Assembly (NCBI RefSeq): GCF_030253575.1
Contig: NC_080563.1
Location: 20,891,001-20,955,000, forward strand
Source: Rhododendron vialii
Lineage: Eukaryota; Streptophyta; Magnoliopsida; Ericales; Ericaceae
Reading direction: 5' to 3'
Length of the DNA stretch: 64,000 bases
In this document: positions 11,666 through 22,342 of the stretch, piece after piece
Position numbering within the stretch: the first letter of the stretch is position 1
How the letters are laid out: each line of letters begins with the position of its first letter
Notes under the pieces: model-generated
Seen by the model: only the letters and a program-made list of their open reading frames with translations
The model's database searches: none
What the model was told of the DNA's origin: nothing
Position numbers and translations under genes: made by a program

Positions 11666-12579
11666 TATGGCTCTTGTGCATGATTGGCATAGTCTTTGCC
11701 AATTTTTTTGACTTTTAATTGTTGCTATGATGAAATTGTGATGGAACTTATGCTGAATCCAGACTTAGTATTCTGCTGATGGACATGGAAAGATAAAGGA
11801 TATGCTTTTGCCATTTATTGGAATGCTTTTAGCCGTTTCATGTTGTGAATGTTTTCTTGAATTCACCTGGGTTTTTTTTCCTGGGTCTGGATTTGATGTT
11901 AGGAAAGGTTAATCTTTTATTGGGTATTTCTACTCATTGTCCCTAGAAAAATTATTTAACATACTAGATGTGCTTGTGGTGAGATCTAGAGAGGCCTTTC
12001 TCTCCTCCATGCGATATCCCCAATTCGACAGTTGGGGCATTTGCTTCGGGCGTGGCTAAGTCAAGAAGACGGAAGTTTGAGAGAATAAAATGCTAGTTAT
12101 GAACTTTTGTGGCATTCCTAATGTATTTCAAATAAATAATTATATTTATTTGAGCGTGTACTTAATTTTCTCTGTTATGTTTGTTATGGAACATGAATAA
12201 AAAGCTTATGTTTGCTATATTTTAATATTTTGTGCACATGAATAATCAAATCAACCACTCTTAAATTAAAGTAATCAAAATTTTCATCTAGATATTAAAT
12301 TTTTTTCAAAAGTATTTGTTTTTCATTTTTTGATTATTTTCTAAAAAATTGGTTTGATCCAGAAAATATCCATCCAAAAATTAAATCAGTTTTGCATAAG
12401 GGCAAAAGCGGAAATGTATACTATCAATCCAATCCTATCCCATGTGAAACAAACATGATATTAATAATCCTATCATCTAATCCCATCTCAATCAAACATA
12501 CTCATCACCAATCTCATCTCCTTACCAATCCCTTCTCATTACCAATCCCAACCATCTATCACTGTTATCAAACGGAGCC

Positions 12580-12670
12580 TTAAAAAATGTTTTAAATACA
12601 TTGAACGGTTCAGATCATCATCAAGAACAATAAGGTGCAGATCGTAACAAAATCAAGATTCCCTGATTTG
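12580..12670. mobile_element. Foldback MITE, copy 6, right part
   Basis: Starts with the second copy of the TTA target duplication. It continues with the family motif ACATTGAACGGTTCAGATC and ends AATCAAGATTCCCTGATT, complementary to the left part at 6069. Confidence 0.78.
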
Positions 12671-12677
12671 AACCAGA

Positions 12678-12679
<2 letters not shown>

Positions 12680-12714
<35 letters not shown>
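12680..12714. repeat. (TG)n microsatellite
   Basis: About 34 nt of TG dinucleotides. Confidence 0.95.
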
Positions 12715-12716
<2 letters not shown>

Positions 12717-13931
12717 CATATATTGTAGTGGTGAATTTTTAATTGCTATTGTAAGGGGGAAAATCCTCTTAATATAGTGATGAGTTTTTAATTGCTATAT
12801 ATATAATTTAAAATATATAGATGACCTCATGTACAAGAATCATCGTAGTCGCCACTGGTCAAACATTTGACATTTGACACTAACCTTCTTGAATGTAGAA
12901 TGTCACAACAGATACACCTTTGAATTCAGAAAGACATCTTTTAGTTTCACCTAATGAAATAAAGAGCCCTTAATTGGAACCCTCAAAATAAGGTTTGCCT
13001 GGCTAGTCTAGCTAATGGTACCAAGAAGCTAGTAGCAACATCCTTCAGATATTCATTTTGGAGGACTAAAATACTATTTTATAATTAAAAGTAGTAGATT
13101 CCATCTAGCCGCCTTAGGATGACACAGGTTCTAAATCAAGGGGACGACAAAAAAACAGAACCGATGGAAACAAGCATGAAACAAGCAGAAACTGGAAAAC
13201 TGCACCTTCGACTGCTCCAATAAGCACGCCGGCCAACTCTGGTTGAGGAGGGATGCGCTGACGACAAAGCCCAAGCGGATCCTTGAACCAAAGCGGCGGG
13301 GATGAACTCCGGCAAGCCCCCGTTGACACTACAGGCTCCGGGCGTGGAGACTGAAATAGAAATTCAATGTGGGCTAGGGTTCCGATCAAAGCGACCACGA
13401 CGATCGATGATAGCCCTCCCTTCTCGGCCTGATCAAATCCCAAGGCTAACCAAACCAAACCCATGACCAAACTAGAGAAAAAAATAGATTAAGTGCGAAG
13501 CCCTGATCCTATTAACCCACCACTGCAACCCGTCGGATTTGGGGGAAGCCTAGATTAGAAACAAAACCGAATCTGGGAAAAATCCAGATCGGTGACAGAG
13601 CTGAACTAGGGAAAGCCAACCGGACCAACAGAGAAAGAAAACAAACGAAAAAAAACCTTCACCAAACCGCACACCTTATTACCTCGTCGCCAGTCCAAAA
13701 ACATCAGATCTGAAGATGCCGAACGTGAAAACTAGCCTAGAAAATCACCACATGCTGAAACGCGCCGCCAATGATAAGTTCTCACCGTTCAACAAGTATT
13801 GCCGCCTCAAAATTGGGGAGTTTGGAAGCTCAGTCGGTGAGAAAAAAGAAAGGCAAGGAGGGACAAGAAGGGAAGCTCAGTCGGTGAGAAAAAAAAAAAC
13901 AGAAGGCAAGGAGGGACAAGAAGGGAAAGCG

Positions 13932-13965
<34 letters not shown>

Positions 13966-14173
13966 TGTGGGGGAGTTTAGGGTTTTTCCTTCTAGAGAGA
14001 TCTGTTACGCTGCGTGGGAAATTTTTGAAGTTGGGCTAGACCTGGAAGGAAGGTAGGCCTATTTTTCGTACCGACCCATCAATAGCCCGAGACTCTAACC
14101 ATTAGAGCAGGTATTTATCTCGGGTCGCCCGAGCCCGGCCCACAGTCAAATGGACTGTCCATGAGCTCTTTCT
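12715..14173. other. Intergenic, no recognised gene
   Basis: 12715-13080 is AT-rich and featureless. 13080-13700 is more GC-rich; its longest antisense reading frame (13114-13470) matches no family I know and has no gene context. A tandem duplication of about 60 nt (GAAGCTCAGTCGGTGAGAAA plus GGCAAGGAGGGACAAGAAGG) lies at 13824-13928, followed by a 29-nt G run at 13935-13963. Confidence 0.6.
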
Positions 14174-14513
14174 ATGGAGAGGCCTTCAGGCCTTGATTCC
14201 TTCTCTCTCTGTCTCTCTCTCTCCCTCTCTCTCTGTAACAACGATCGTTCTACCAGAGATTCTGACCTTCCATTTCCATTATTACTTTGGGACCGTCAAG
14301 TAAGTATTCTCACTCCTCTCTCTCATCATATTCTTCTCAATTTCTGTTCAATTATCCTCAATTCACAGTTTCAATCTCACACCAGAGATCCATCTTCACA
14401 ACACAACCTTGTAAGAAAATCCCAGAAAACAGGAACAAAACCCTAGATCCAACCAAAACCTAGATCAAACTCGAAACCCTAACCCTTGATCCAGCAAAAC
14501 CCAAGGGTTAGCG
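14174..14513 (+). promoter_or_regulatory. Probable TML 5' leader with pyrimidine patch
   Basis: A CT-rich patch (14203-14236) and further pyrimidine-rich sequence precede the TML start codon, as is common in plant 5' leaders. No convincing TATA box could be assigned. A GT at 14300 (CAAGTAAGTATTC) could be a leader-intron donor, but the acceptor is not clear. Confidence 0.4.
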
Positions 14514-16412
14514 ATGTCCTGTTTAGCTCTCTCTCTCCAACCCACCAATGGATCCGACATTCTGCTCCAAACCCGTGAATGGTTCCCTCCAGCCCGAGCC
14601 CTCGTCGCCCTCTCCGCTTTCCGCCACACCCGTATGGCTTTTGCCACCGGGAAACACCAATCAGCCGAGGACGGTGACACCTCCCTTGGCGATGACCCAC
14701 TCGCCGCCTCCAGCGGCCAGTTGATCGTGGGCGTCGAGAGCCGCTATCGTGTCGTATACCGGTTGGTCAATTCCATATATGTATTGGGAATCACCACAGC
14801 GGATCAAGATGATAGTATGAACAATGTGTTTGAATGTATAAGCATAGTGAACCAGGCAGTTAGCGTGGTCGTTACTGCATGTCGTGGAGTTGACGTGACG
14901 CCGGAAAAGCTTAGTAGGAAATATGCGGAGGTATATTTGGCGTTGGATATAGTTCTGAGAGGCGTTAGTAACATTAGGCTGGCAGCAATGCTTGCTACAA
15001 TGCACGGCGATAGTATTGCCAAGATGGTGCATTCGGCATTTGATATGGAGAATAAGGTTAGGGGAGCTGATAGTTGGAGCATTGTGGAAATGCAAGCAGC
15101 GGAGCAACAGGCGGGAGTGGAGTCATTTTCTAACGCTAGCTTTGAATTACCGCCGGAGACGTTGGAGGCAGGCGATGAGGTGGCGGTGGCGCTCGCTCCA
15201 AATGTTAGTAGCACATTAAGTGAACAACAGGATAAGGAGGTGAAGTCTGAGGAGGGGGAGGGGGAGAAAGACCCATTTGCAGCCAGCAATGCTCTTGGAA
15301 AGCCTGAGGAGCTTTTGGGTGGATTTAAGAAAGATAAGGGTCAATCGGGTACTGATTTGACCCTGGCATTGGCTGGTCTTGAGGTTACTTCACTACCGCC
15401 TCCGGCGGCAACAGAATCTACCCACATTGGTGTTGAGGGTTTTGAAGGGGAATACGGTGGTATAGAATTTAGCAATGATGGGTCGACATTGGCTGAAGAT
15501 TTTGAAGGGATGAATCAAGCTTGGGGTGGTGGGTTGGATGCTTCAGAATTTGTGGGTCCCAAGAAAGTTCCCAAGTCCCAGGGACTTGGTGGGCTTGAAT
15601 TGTTGCAAACTGGGAGTGATGCACCACCAACCGTGCCAGCTGGAGGTGCCACTCCTCTTGAAAACCTTTTGGTGAAGAAAACTGAAATGAAAGGTCCTGA
15701 GATGTACATTTCAGAAGAGATTAGTGCAGAGTTCAGGGAATCGTTGCTCACTAGAGTTGGCTTAATGGGTGTAGTCTATTTAAGAACGCTGCCCCCAAAA
15801 TCTTCTGGTGATAAAGAAACTGAGTTTTCTTTTAAGATTGAGGGCACAAGTGGGGTTAAGAGAGTGGTTATGCAAAGCTCTCGCGTTAGTAGCCTGGGAA
15901 ATGGGATGTTTCATGTTAGGACTGCTCCCTCAGAGAAACCTATACCCATATTGAAGTATAGTTTTCTACCCCGTTTGACTCCACTGCCTTTGAGAGTTCG
16001 TCTCATTAAACGGCATAGTGGAACTTTACTTTCAGTGATGGTGCAGTATGTCTCGAACCCTGATTTGCCGGCACCCTTGACTGATGTAACATTTGTTGTG
16101 AAACTGCCGGTGGATCCAACTTTATTGAAGGTTTCACCGAAAGCTGTACTGAACCGGTCTGAGAGAGAACTGAAATGGCACATTGAAGAAATTCCTCTGA
16201 AGGGTTCCCCTGGAAGGCTGAGGGCACGGATGCCTGTAGACTCGAGTGAAGAAGATGGTGGAGAAGAAATTGAAGTTGTTGGTTATGTGAAGTTTTCCAT
16301 CCAAGGAACTCAATCGTTTTCTGGGATTTCTCTATGGCCTGCTTCGGAGGGTAAGACAGACTTTTATCAGATTAACCACAGGTATGAGAGTGGGGTTTAT
16401 ACGTGCAATTGA
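14514..16412 (+). CDS. TML: TPLATE complex muniscin-like subunit (TML)
   Basis: Intact 632-residue reading frame in one exon. In plants TML is a subunit of the TPLATE (TSET-like) complex at the plasma membrane. It helps bind membrane and cargo early in clathrin-mediated endocytosis, together with TPLATE, TASH3, LOLITA, TWD40 and AtEH proteins. Seen here: an N-terminal longin-like segment (about residues 1-170, with LLQTREWFPPARALVALSAF and VVYRLVNSIYVLGITTADQD). An acidic, Gly/Ser-rich linker follows (about 210-390), then a C-terminal mu-homology domain (about 400-632, ending KTDFYQINHRYESGVY). The start MSCLALSLQP matches the expected N-terminus, and the length is close to the Arabidopsis protein (about 640 residues by memory). 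No defects are seen, so this is probably a functional gene. The nearest neighbours are transposons. Confidence 0.92.
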   Translation: MSCLALSLQPTNGSDILLQTREWFPPARALVALSAFRHTRMAFATGKHQSAEDGDTSLGDDPLAASSGQLIVGVESRYRVVYRLVNSIYVLGITTADQDDSMNNVFECISIVNQAVSVVVTACRGVDVTPEKLSRKYAEVYLALDIVLRGVSNIRLAAMLATMHGDSIAKMVHSAFDMENKVRGADSWSIVEMQAAEQQAGVESFSNASFELPPETLEAGDEVAVALAPNVSSTLSEQQDKEVKSEEGEGEKDPFAASNALGKPEELLGGFKKDKGQSGTDLTLALAGLEVTSLPPPAATESTHIGVEGFEGEYGGIEFSNDGSTLAEDFEGMNQAWGGGLDASEFVGPKKVPKSQGLGGLELLQTGSDAPPTVPAGGATPLENLLVKKTEMKGPEMYISEEISAEFRESLLTRVGLMGVVYLRTLPPKSSGDKETEFSFKIEGTSGVKRVVMQSSRVSSLGNGMFHVRTAPSEKPIPILKYSFLPRLTPLPLRVRLIKRHSGTLLSVMVQYVSNPDLPAPLTDVTFVVKLPVDPTLLKVSPKAVLNRSERELKWHIEEIPLKGSPGRLRARMPVDSSEEDGGEEIEVVGYVKFSIQGTQSFSGISLWPASEGKTDFYQINHRYESGVYTCN

Positions 16413-17549
16413 AAACTTGAAGTGCTTTCTGTTGAGTTTCTTTCTTTTTCTGGTTGTTTGTTGGATGAGTGTGGTTTGGAGTTGTCTGTAGTATTCTTTG
16501 AACTGTACCCTGGAACTTTGCCTTCACTGTGATGTGAAAGTTTTGTAATTTTCAGTTACCACTTACCAGCCAATGGCTTTGCAATAGATGGTAAATTTTG
16601 CTTTATACATACTTGTTTCTATTCTAAACTTGCAACTTTGTACTCAGCAGATGGGAAAAAAGCTACTACTTCATCCAGGAGTCTGAATTTGGCACTTTAA
16701 AATCTGCAAAAATAGTAGTTTTAGTAAAGGTAGACGCTTGAAAAATGACCACCATGGTGTTGGTATAGCTAGCATATCATTTGAGCATGTGTAAGCATAA
16801 GACTAAGGTGATGCTATGCTGCTATGGGCTTTGCGTTGCAGGCATTATAGTGCTTTCAATCAGGAAGATTGGAAGGTGCTTTTTCCTTTTTGTATGAATT
16901 CAGTTTTAGTTAGGTCATGATTGCATGAACTTTATGTCGTGCTTTATGTGATGATTCTGATTGTACTATTATACGAAACCTACTAAAGGTGTGGGAGTGG
17001 TGTTTTAATTGATGGACCTTCTTGGGAAGTTTTATGGGGTTGATTCCATTTGGTGAGGGGATAGAGAGGATACATTGAGATCGAGGTTGGTCTAGTAGGG
17101 GGCTTCTTGATGCGAAATCTTATTATGTAGGTGATTTAGAATTTAGAAGCCTCTTCTTCTTGAAAGGGGTTTGGGTCCAATAGGCACCTGGAAGTTTTCT
17201 TTTTCCCGAACTCCAGCACATGAAGGCATGACTACTTTCAACAATTTGCTTCACAGGTACATACATTTTTGTTAAGAACCACAGCGGATTTCAGATGCAT
17301 TTGAATGGAAGATGTATAGATTGTTTTGATGTAGCTTCTCTTCTGTTGGTGTGAATTTACTCCTAATGCTCCTGTACTATATGTACGTCCATCTTGACAC
17401 TACAAAGCGTGAATTATGACATACTGTTTATCGTCTTTCGTCCGGATCCCTGATCTCTTATTGTGTGCGCTTCAATTTGATCAACAACTTTTGGGAAATA
17501 AGAGAACTTATTCAAAAGCATGTCTGCTCTGCCGCGTCTGGTGCTTCCA

Positions 17550-17552
<3 letters not shown>
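16413..17552 (+). other. TML 3' region and intergenic sequence
   Basis: T-rich sequence just after the stop codon fits a 3' UTR. Beyond about 16.7 kb I see no coding exon, repeat ends or RNA gene. Confidence 0.5.

Positions 17553-17624
<72 letters not shown>
17553..17624. repeat. (CT)n microsatellite
   Basis: 72 nt of pure CT dinucleotides. The Ser-Leu and Arg-Glu repeat peptides read from it are not genes. Confidence 0.95.
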
Positions 17625-17626
<2 letters not shown>

Positions 17627-19528
17627 AGAAGCCATCATCACACCAACTGCAAAGCCACCATTTAGGATATGATGGATTCAGCAGAAGCATTATGTTTGTA
17701 GAAGTATGTTCTTTGGCACTTTTCCATCTTTTCATGGGGTTTTTTTTCCTGGTTTTTGGATCCGTGGTTCACGATTCTTAGGGTTATCCTGTGGGATAGA
17801 AGCACCCTTCTTTGTTCTTTACTACTCTGGAATGGGCAGATGGTTTTCCAGCTTTTTATTCGGCAAACAAATTTCTGGGGTAATCTATCTCTCTCATGCT
17901 CCATAGTTCTACACTCCTATTTGGTTCTTAAAGTACAGAACTGCCAAAAGTTAGGGCTTTTTAATTTTTCATGTAGGGTCTTATTAAACTGTAGTTTTGG
18001 TTCTATTTAGGTATTTGAAATGCTCTTGCGTTTGTGCAATTTTTTTTTTGTCCGGGAAGCCCTAATGTTTCAAGCTAGATGCATTTTTTAATTGTTGGTG
18101 ATTAGAACATATAGTCTATCAATATAGGTTAGTGGAGACTGGGCATATTTTATGAGGCGATTAATAATTAGCCCTTAAATTATATGATTCTGCAAAGGGT
18201 TTGGTTTATTTTTCGATTTCCTGTCAATTTTAGTCATCCGAATATAGTATAGGATAACTTATGTTAGATGACAAAATGCCATTTAGTTCTTAATTTGATA
18301 AAATATCGCACCTGGTTAGAATATTTTTGGAACTGTTTAGTTTTTCTTTGCCAGTTTTTAGATGAGAATAATGGAGTTAATGGTAGGTGCTAAGTGGATC
18401 GATAATTTCAGAAACCATCCAAAGCTGCATGTATAAGTAGTGGTGATCTAAGAGGCACGAATATGGACACGGTACATAGATACGACATGATAGGGACAAA
18501 CTGATATGTTATTTCTCTAAACAATATAGTACACAGACATGTTGGGGATACGATGAATTATGCGTATCAGTGTATCCATTATCCAAATTTATGGTTATGC
18601 TTGTAGCCTGTAGATACATGTTACCAAGTCTTCAAGATTGAAGGAAACAAGGTAACCTCAAGAACGAAGGTTGTCCCTTCTTCTTATGTGGGAATGTAGA
18701 TGCATTTATGTATTCATAACAATCTTACGGAAGATAACAGAAACTAGGAATGTTTGAACAAATTATGAATGGGTGATAGGAGAACCAAGATGGTCTTAGT
18801 GTGTGCAACTACTGCTAATAACAATATCTTGGGGAGGTTTTACACCACCACCAAGGATAATGTTTGGAAGAGGAAGGGGAAGTTGAAAATCAAGAAGGTT
18901 GTACACTTTCAAGGATTGGGTTTAAGTTGAAATGTCAGCAACACAGTGATGTGGTGGAATAAGATCCATGTATCCAACAATATTTAGTTCCGCAAATAAT
19001 GATGAGATTATAGAAGGAAAGTAAACCAGTAGCTAAAAATATTCTTGTACTCCTTTTATAGAGAAAAATGCCGGACTCATTGGACCTCAAGATCTTGTCA
19101 AGTTTTGCAGATCTTGTCCTGTTTTACTATAGTAAGCCTTTTCCCTTCAAATTTCACATGTTGTAGCTGTAGTGTGTAACTGTGTTAAATGGTTATCTAT
19201 GATAACAATTATCTTTAAATTCTTTTGGCTTGGAGAGTGCTAAGCATACACTTATAGGAATACCGGAGGAGAGGTATTGCATGGAATCATTCATTGGTTG
19301 AAGAATCCTGATTTTCCTAATGGGTGCATGCCAATGAGGCATAGCGATGAAGTTAATAGTAGTATTTGTAAGGAGTACCCTGAAATGGGCATTGTTAGCT
19401 GAAATCCTATTGAAACTGAGCAGCTTTGCTTTACGGGCTACTGATTCTGGGAGTTTTTGTTTTTGTTTTTTGGCTGTGCGTGTGGACAAATTTATCTTTT
19501 AAAGATTAATAAAATTCGTTTTCGCCGT
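17625..19528. other. Intergenic, no recognised gene
   Basis: No exon with support. Around 18440-18600 are scattered GGACACGGTACATAG-type strings that resemble the ends of a GACAC-rich MITE seen again near 52.85-53.23 kb and 60.84-60.88 kb. This copy is too degraded to delimit. Confidence 0.45.
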
Positions 19529-19762
19529 TCAAAAACATAGTGATGTTTTTCCCACTAACCACGTGAATTTTTCTATCTTCAGAAGAGCCCCAAAGTAAAT
19601 CCCGATTGATTTTGTCTTAATAGACTCGACCACATTTTTAGGGAGAAATTTACACTGCCAAGGGTAAGATGGAGTGGTTGCATTGACAGAGTTGATGAGA
19701 TTCACTCGCCCCACCATGGAAAGACCCTGTTTGCATGCCGGAGATGAGGGTGGATTTGGCAA
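19529..19762 (-). mobile_element. LINE reverse-transcriptase fragment
   Basis: The minus-strand translation reads LSMVGRVNLINSV, then PSYPWQCKFLPKNVVESI and FTWLVGKTSLCF. This is the pattern of the plant L1-type LINE region just after the RT core (usually LSxAGRxxLIxSVxxxIPxYxMQxFxLPK ... LVxWxxxCxPK). Only this piece is present, with no TSD or tail recognised, so it is a fragment. Confidence 0.65.
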
Positions 19763-19975
19763 GAGCCCTGATTTGCAATCCTGGCCCTACACCATCTCCG
19801 GTCTTTGGCATCTCTTGTGCGCAAGTGGATTTGCGTAATCTTCTCCGGTTGGAAGGTGGATTTGTAACGATGGGGGTTACCTCTTTCGTTGCTAATCCGG
19901 GTGGTTTTGGGACGATTTTGCCCTCACAAATATGGGTGAGGTGTATTCCTCTCTTCATCTCCCCATATCGATATG

Positions 19976-19978
<3 letters not shown>

Positions 19979-20006
<28 letters not shown>

Positions 20007-20036
20007 CCGGGGGGGGGGGGGGGGGGGGGGGGGGGG
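19979..20036. repeat. (GA)n followed by a 28-nt G run
   Basis: GA dinucleotides (19979-20006) run into CC and then 28 consecutive G (20009-20036). Confidence 0.95.
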
Positions 20037-22342
20037 ATACTATTCGTCTCCGCCGCCCTTGTTGCTGGTAGTAGGGGCAGAGATGTACTTACATGTGGGC
20101 ATAAGGGGGGCCACGGTTCCCATGTTGTTTCGGGGGTTTTTTTTTTAAATTTAATATTAGTCACTTTTTTATTTGTTAAGAATTATATTTTGTATTGGGT
20201 GTTATTTAGACATTTAAATGTTTAAGAATGTCTTTGTTTTGGGTCCCAAAATCCAATTTTCTCTCTCTGCCTCATGGTCTCCCATAAGTTTTTTTTTCAA
20301 TTATTAATCTTATTTCTCTTTCTATCCCCTCTGATTTTCCAAAAAATCTCCCTCAAAATCTAAACTAAACAAACTATTAGATTTCCTAATCTTGAAAGTT
20401 CAAAATCTTGTTATTCATAATCCGGCCTCTGGGTCTATGCAATCTTGGCTCCGTCCCTAAGTAGGGGAATCAGTAAAATTTTTGGAGAAGTGGATGGAGA
20501 GAGGTAGAAGGAGTAGTGATGATCGGAGCAAGAGGCTTACGGCCGGAGTGGTGATGATCGACGGCGGCGGTGGCAGCGGCGGATGGAGAAGACGAGGCAT
20601 TGCAGAGGATGGGGTTGAAAAGGGGCGTGGGTGGGTTTCGTACACTGTTCTAGATCTATATTGACATACACATATATACGTTATTTTAATTTTTTAGAGA
20701 AATAATATTTTTTCTAATAAATTATGGTTTACTTTTAATTTGTTTCGGATAAAATATTTTTCTAAAATGAAATTAAGTTCAAACATTTGTGGGGGCAATT
20801 CAATCATTTAACATATAATCCCATCAAATCCACCCTCTAAATCCCCCTTCCCAACAAAATCATCCAAACACTGGATTACAAATCCACCATTCTTAGGAGG
20901 TAGGTCCACCCTTCTACATATCCACCCTCCTCTTATATCCACCAAAAATCAAATCCTCCATCCAAGTGGGCCGTAGTGATCTTCCATCCCTCAAGTTTAA
21001 TGTGAAGTTCATCACTGATGAATGGAATGGAAAACTCTCTATAGAAGGTCTGCCATGATGCAACGGAAATCCCAGGAACGTACTTGCTCAAGTTATTGGC
21101 GTGGCTATTATTAAGGATGCGTGAAAGATGATCCCGGCAGCCCTCCTGCTGCTACATTAATTCCTAGAGAAGAAACCTTTGGACTTGTCAAATTGAACTT
21201 CATACCAAAGCACTCACAAAAATCCCTCAAGCTCATCGTTGCCATAATCTACGTTATTAGGACTTGTGAGTGGGCGGGCCACCTTTGGAGGAGCTTTCGG
21301 CAAATTTGACATTAGGTGAGCAGAATGCAACGAACTGTGGGAAACCATAAAACTGTAAATATATTTTTTGTCATCATAAATCAAATTTTTAGACTCCGAA
21401 TAATTCTGTTTCGGTTGCACAACAGGTCCCACAAATCCATATTGCCAATAGTGAGTAAATATCCATGGAAGCATCAAACAAAGGCGGTTACCTCAGGAGG
21501 AGCTTTGGAACAAATTTCACTTAAGGTGAGCAGAATGCAATGAAATTGCCAGAAACCCTAAGAAAGCTTCATGTAATGGTTAGAAACCTCATGAGAAGTC
21601 CACCTAATATCCCAGAAAATAGCTAGCATCCATGTAAAAATCACAATATGTGGAAATTATACTAGAATACCCTATATTCAACTAAGGGAGGTGCGAGATG
21701 ATCATAGGAGACATGAATGAAGAAATTCTCGATCATTGACGAAAAATAATGAAACCCTACAATTATAATATCAACTAGGCATCTCACGACTCCCACTGTG
21801 TGCAATCTCATCCTCGTGCCATAATAAACTGATTGCTTGTCCTTATTCCAGTAAGATCCTGCATTAGAAAACATGTTTAAATATGGGAGAAGATTACGTT
21901 ATGTTAAAGTTGTGTCTCAATCATGGATTCGCAGAGGAATTTTTTTAGAGCAAGAAAATGATAAAGATGACGATAAAGAAGATAATGAACTGAAGAACTT
22001 AACTTCTACGTATCCATGGATAACAAAACAATGATGAGTTTTCCTGAAAAATACAGGTTCATTTTTTTTTTTTCTCATTTTCCTTTCTTATCCAAAATTT
22101 TCTTTGAATAGCACATTTTTATCTTTGGATAGCACACAAACATCGTGTGAATATCAGTTGAAAGTACTCGGTCATCTAATTATGTACAATTATGATACGT
22201 GTGACAATGCAAAACAATTTATAGTTTTTATAAACAAAGCTAAGAGAGCCATGAAAATACCATTCTAGTTACTGCTATACTATCACAAGTGAGTTTTGCA
22301 TTTCAAACAATGAAGCCTAGCAAAGGAAAATGGTAGACCTTA
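20037..22342. other. Intergenic, no recognised gene
   Basis: 20440-20650 is a GC-rich patch with purine-rich repeats and no supported gene. 20800-20990 has CC-rich AATCCACCC-type sequence like the subterminal region of a MITE, but no matching end was found. A diverged pair of about 60-nt repeats (GGAGGAGCTTTSGG...GTGAGCAGAATGCAA) lies at 21286-21345 and 21495-21555. Confidence 0.5.

Larger units (their letters stand above)
6323..12579 (+). mobile_element. PIF/Harbinger transposon, near-complete
   Basis: The ends are GGGCCCATTTGATAAC and, on the opposite strand at the right, GGCTCCGTTTGATAAC (13 of 16 identical). A TTA target duplication lies on both sides (6320-6322 and 12580-12582), the signature of PIF/Harbinger. 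Inside are the two proteins that define the superfamily, in the same orientation: a DDE transposase (7223-10199) and a Myb/SANT-like DNA-binding protein (10449-11294). Host sequence continues cleanly from 6322 to 12580, inside a foldback MITE. Without the LTR insertion the element would be about 4.7 kb. The regions 6323-7222 and 11500-12579 hold no gene; the last 190 nt are rich in CCAATCYCATCTC-type subterminal repeats. Confidence 0.9.

Noticed and set aside
13114-13470. 118-codon antisense frame in a GC-richer stretch
   Set aside because: No recognisable family, no splice or promoter context, composition explained by local GC; could be a transposon leader but nothing supports it.
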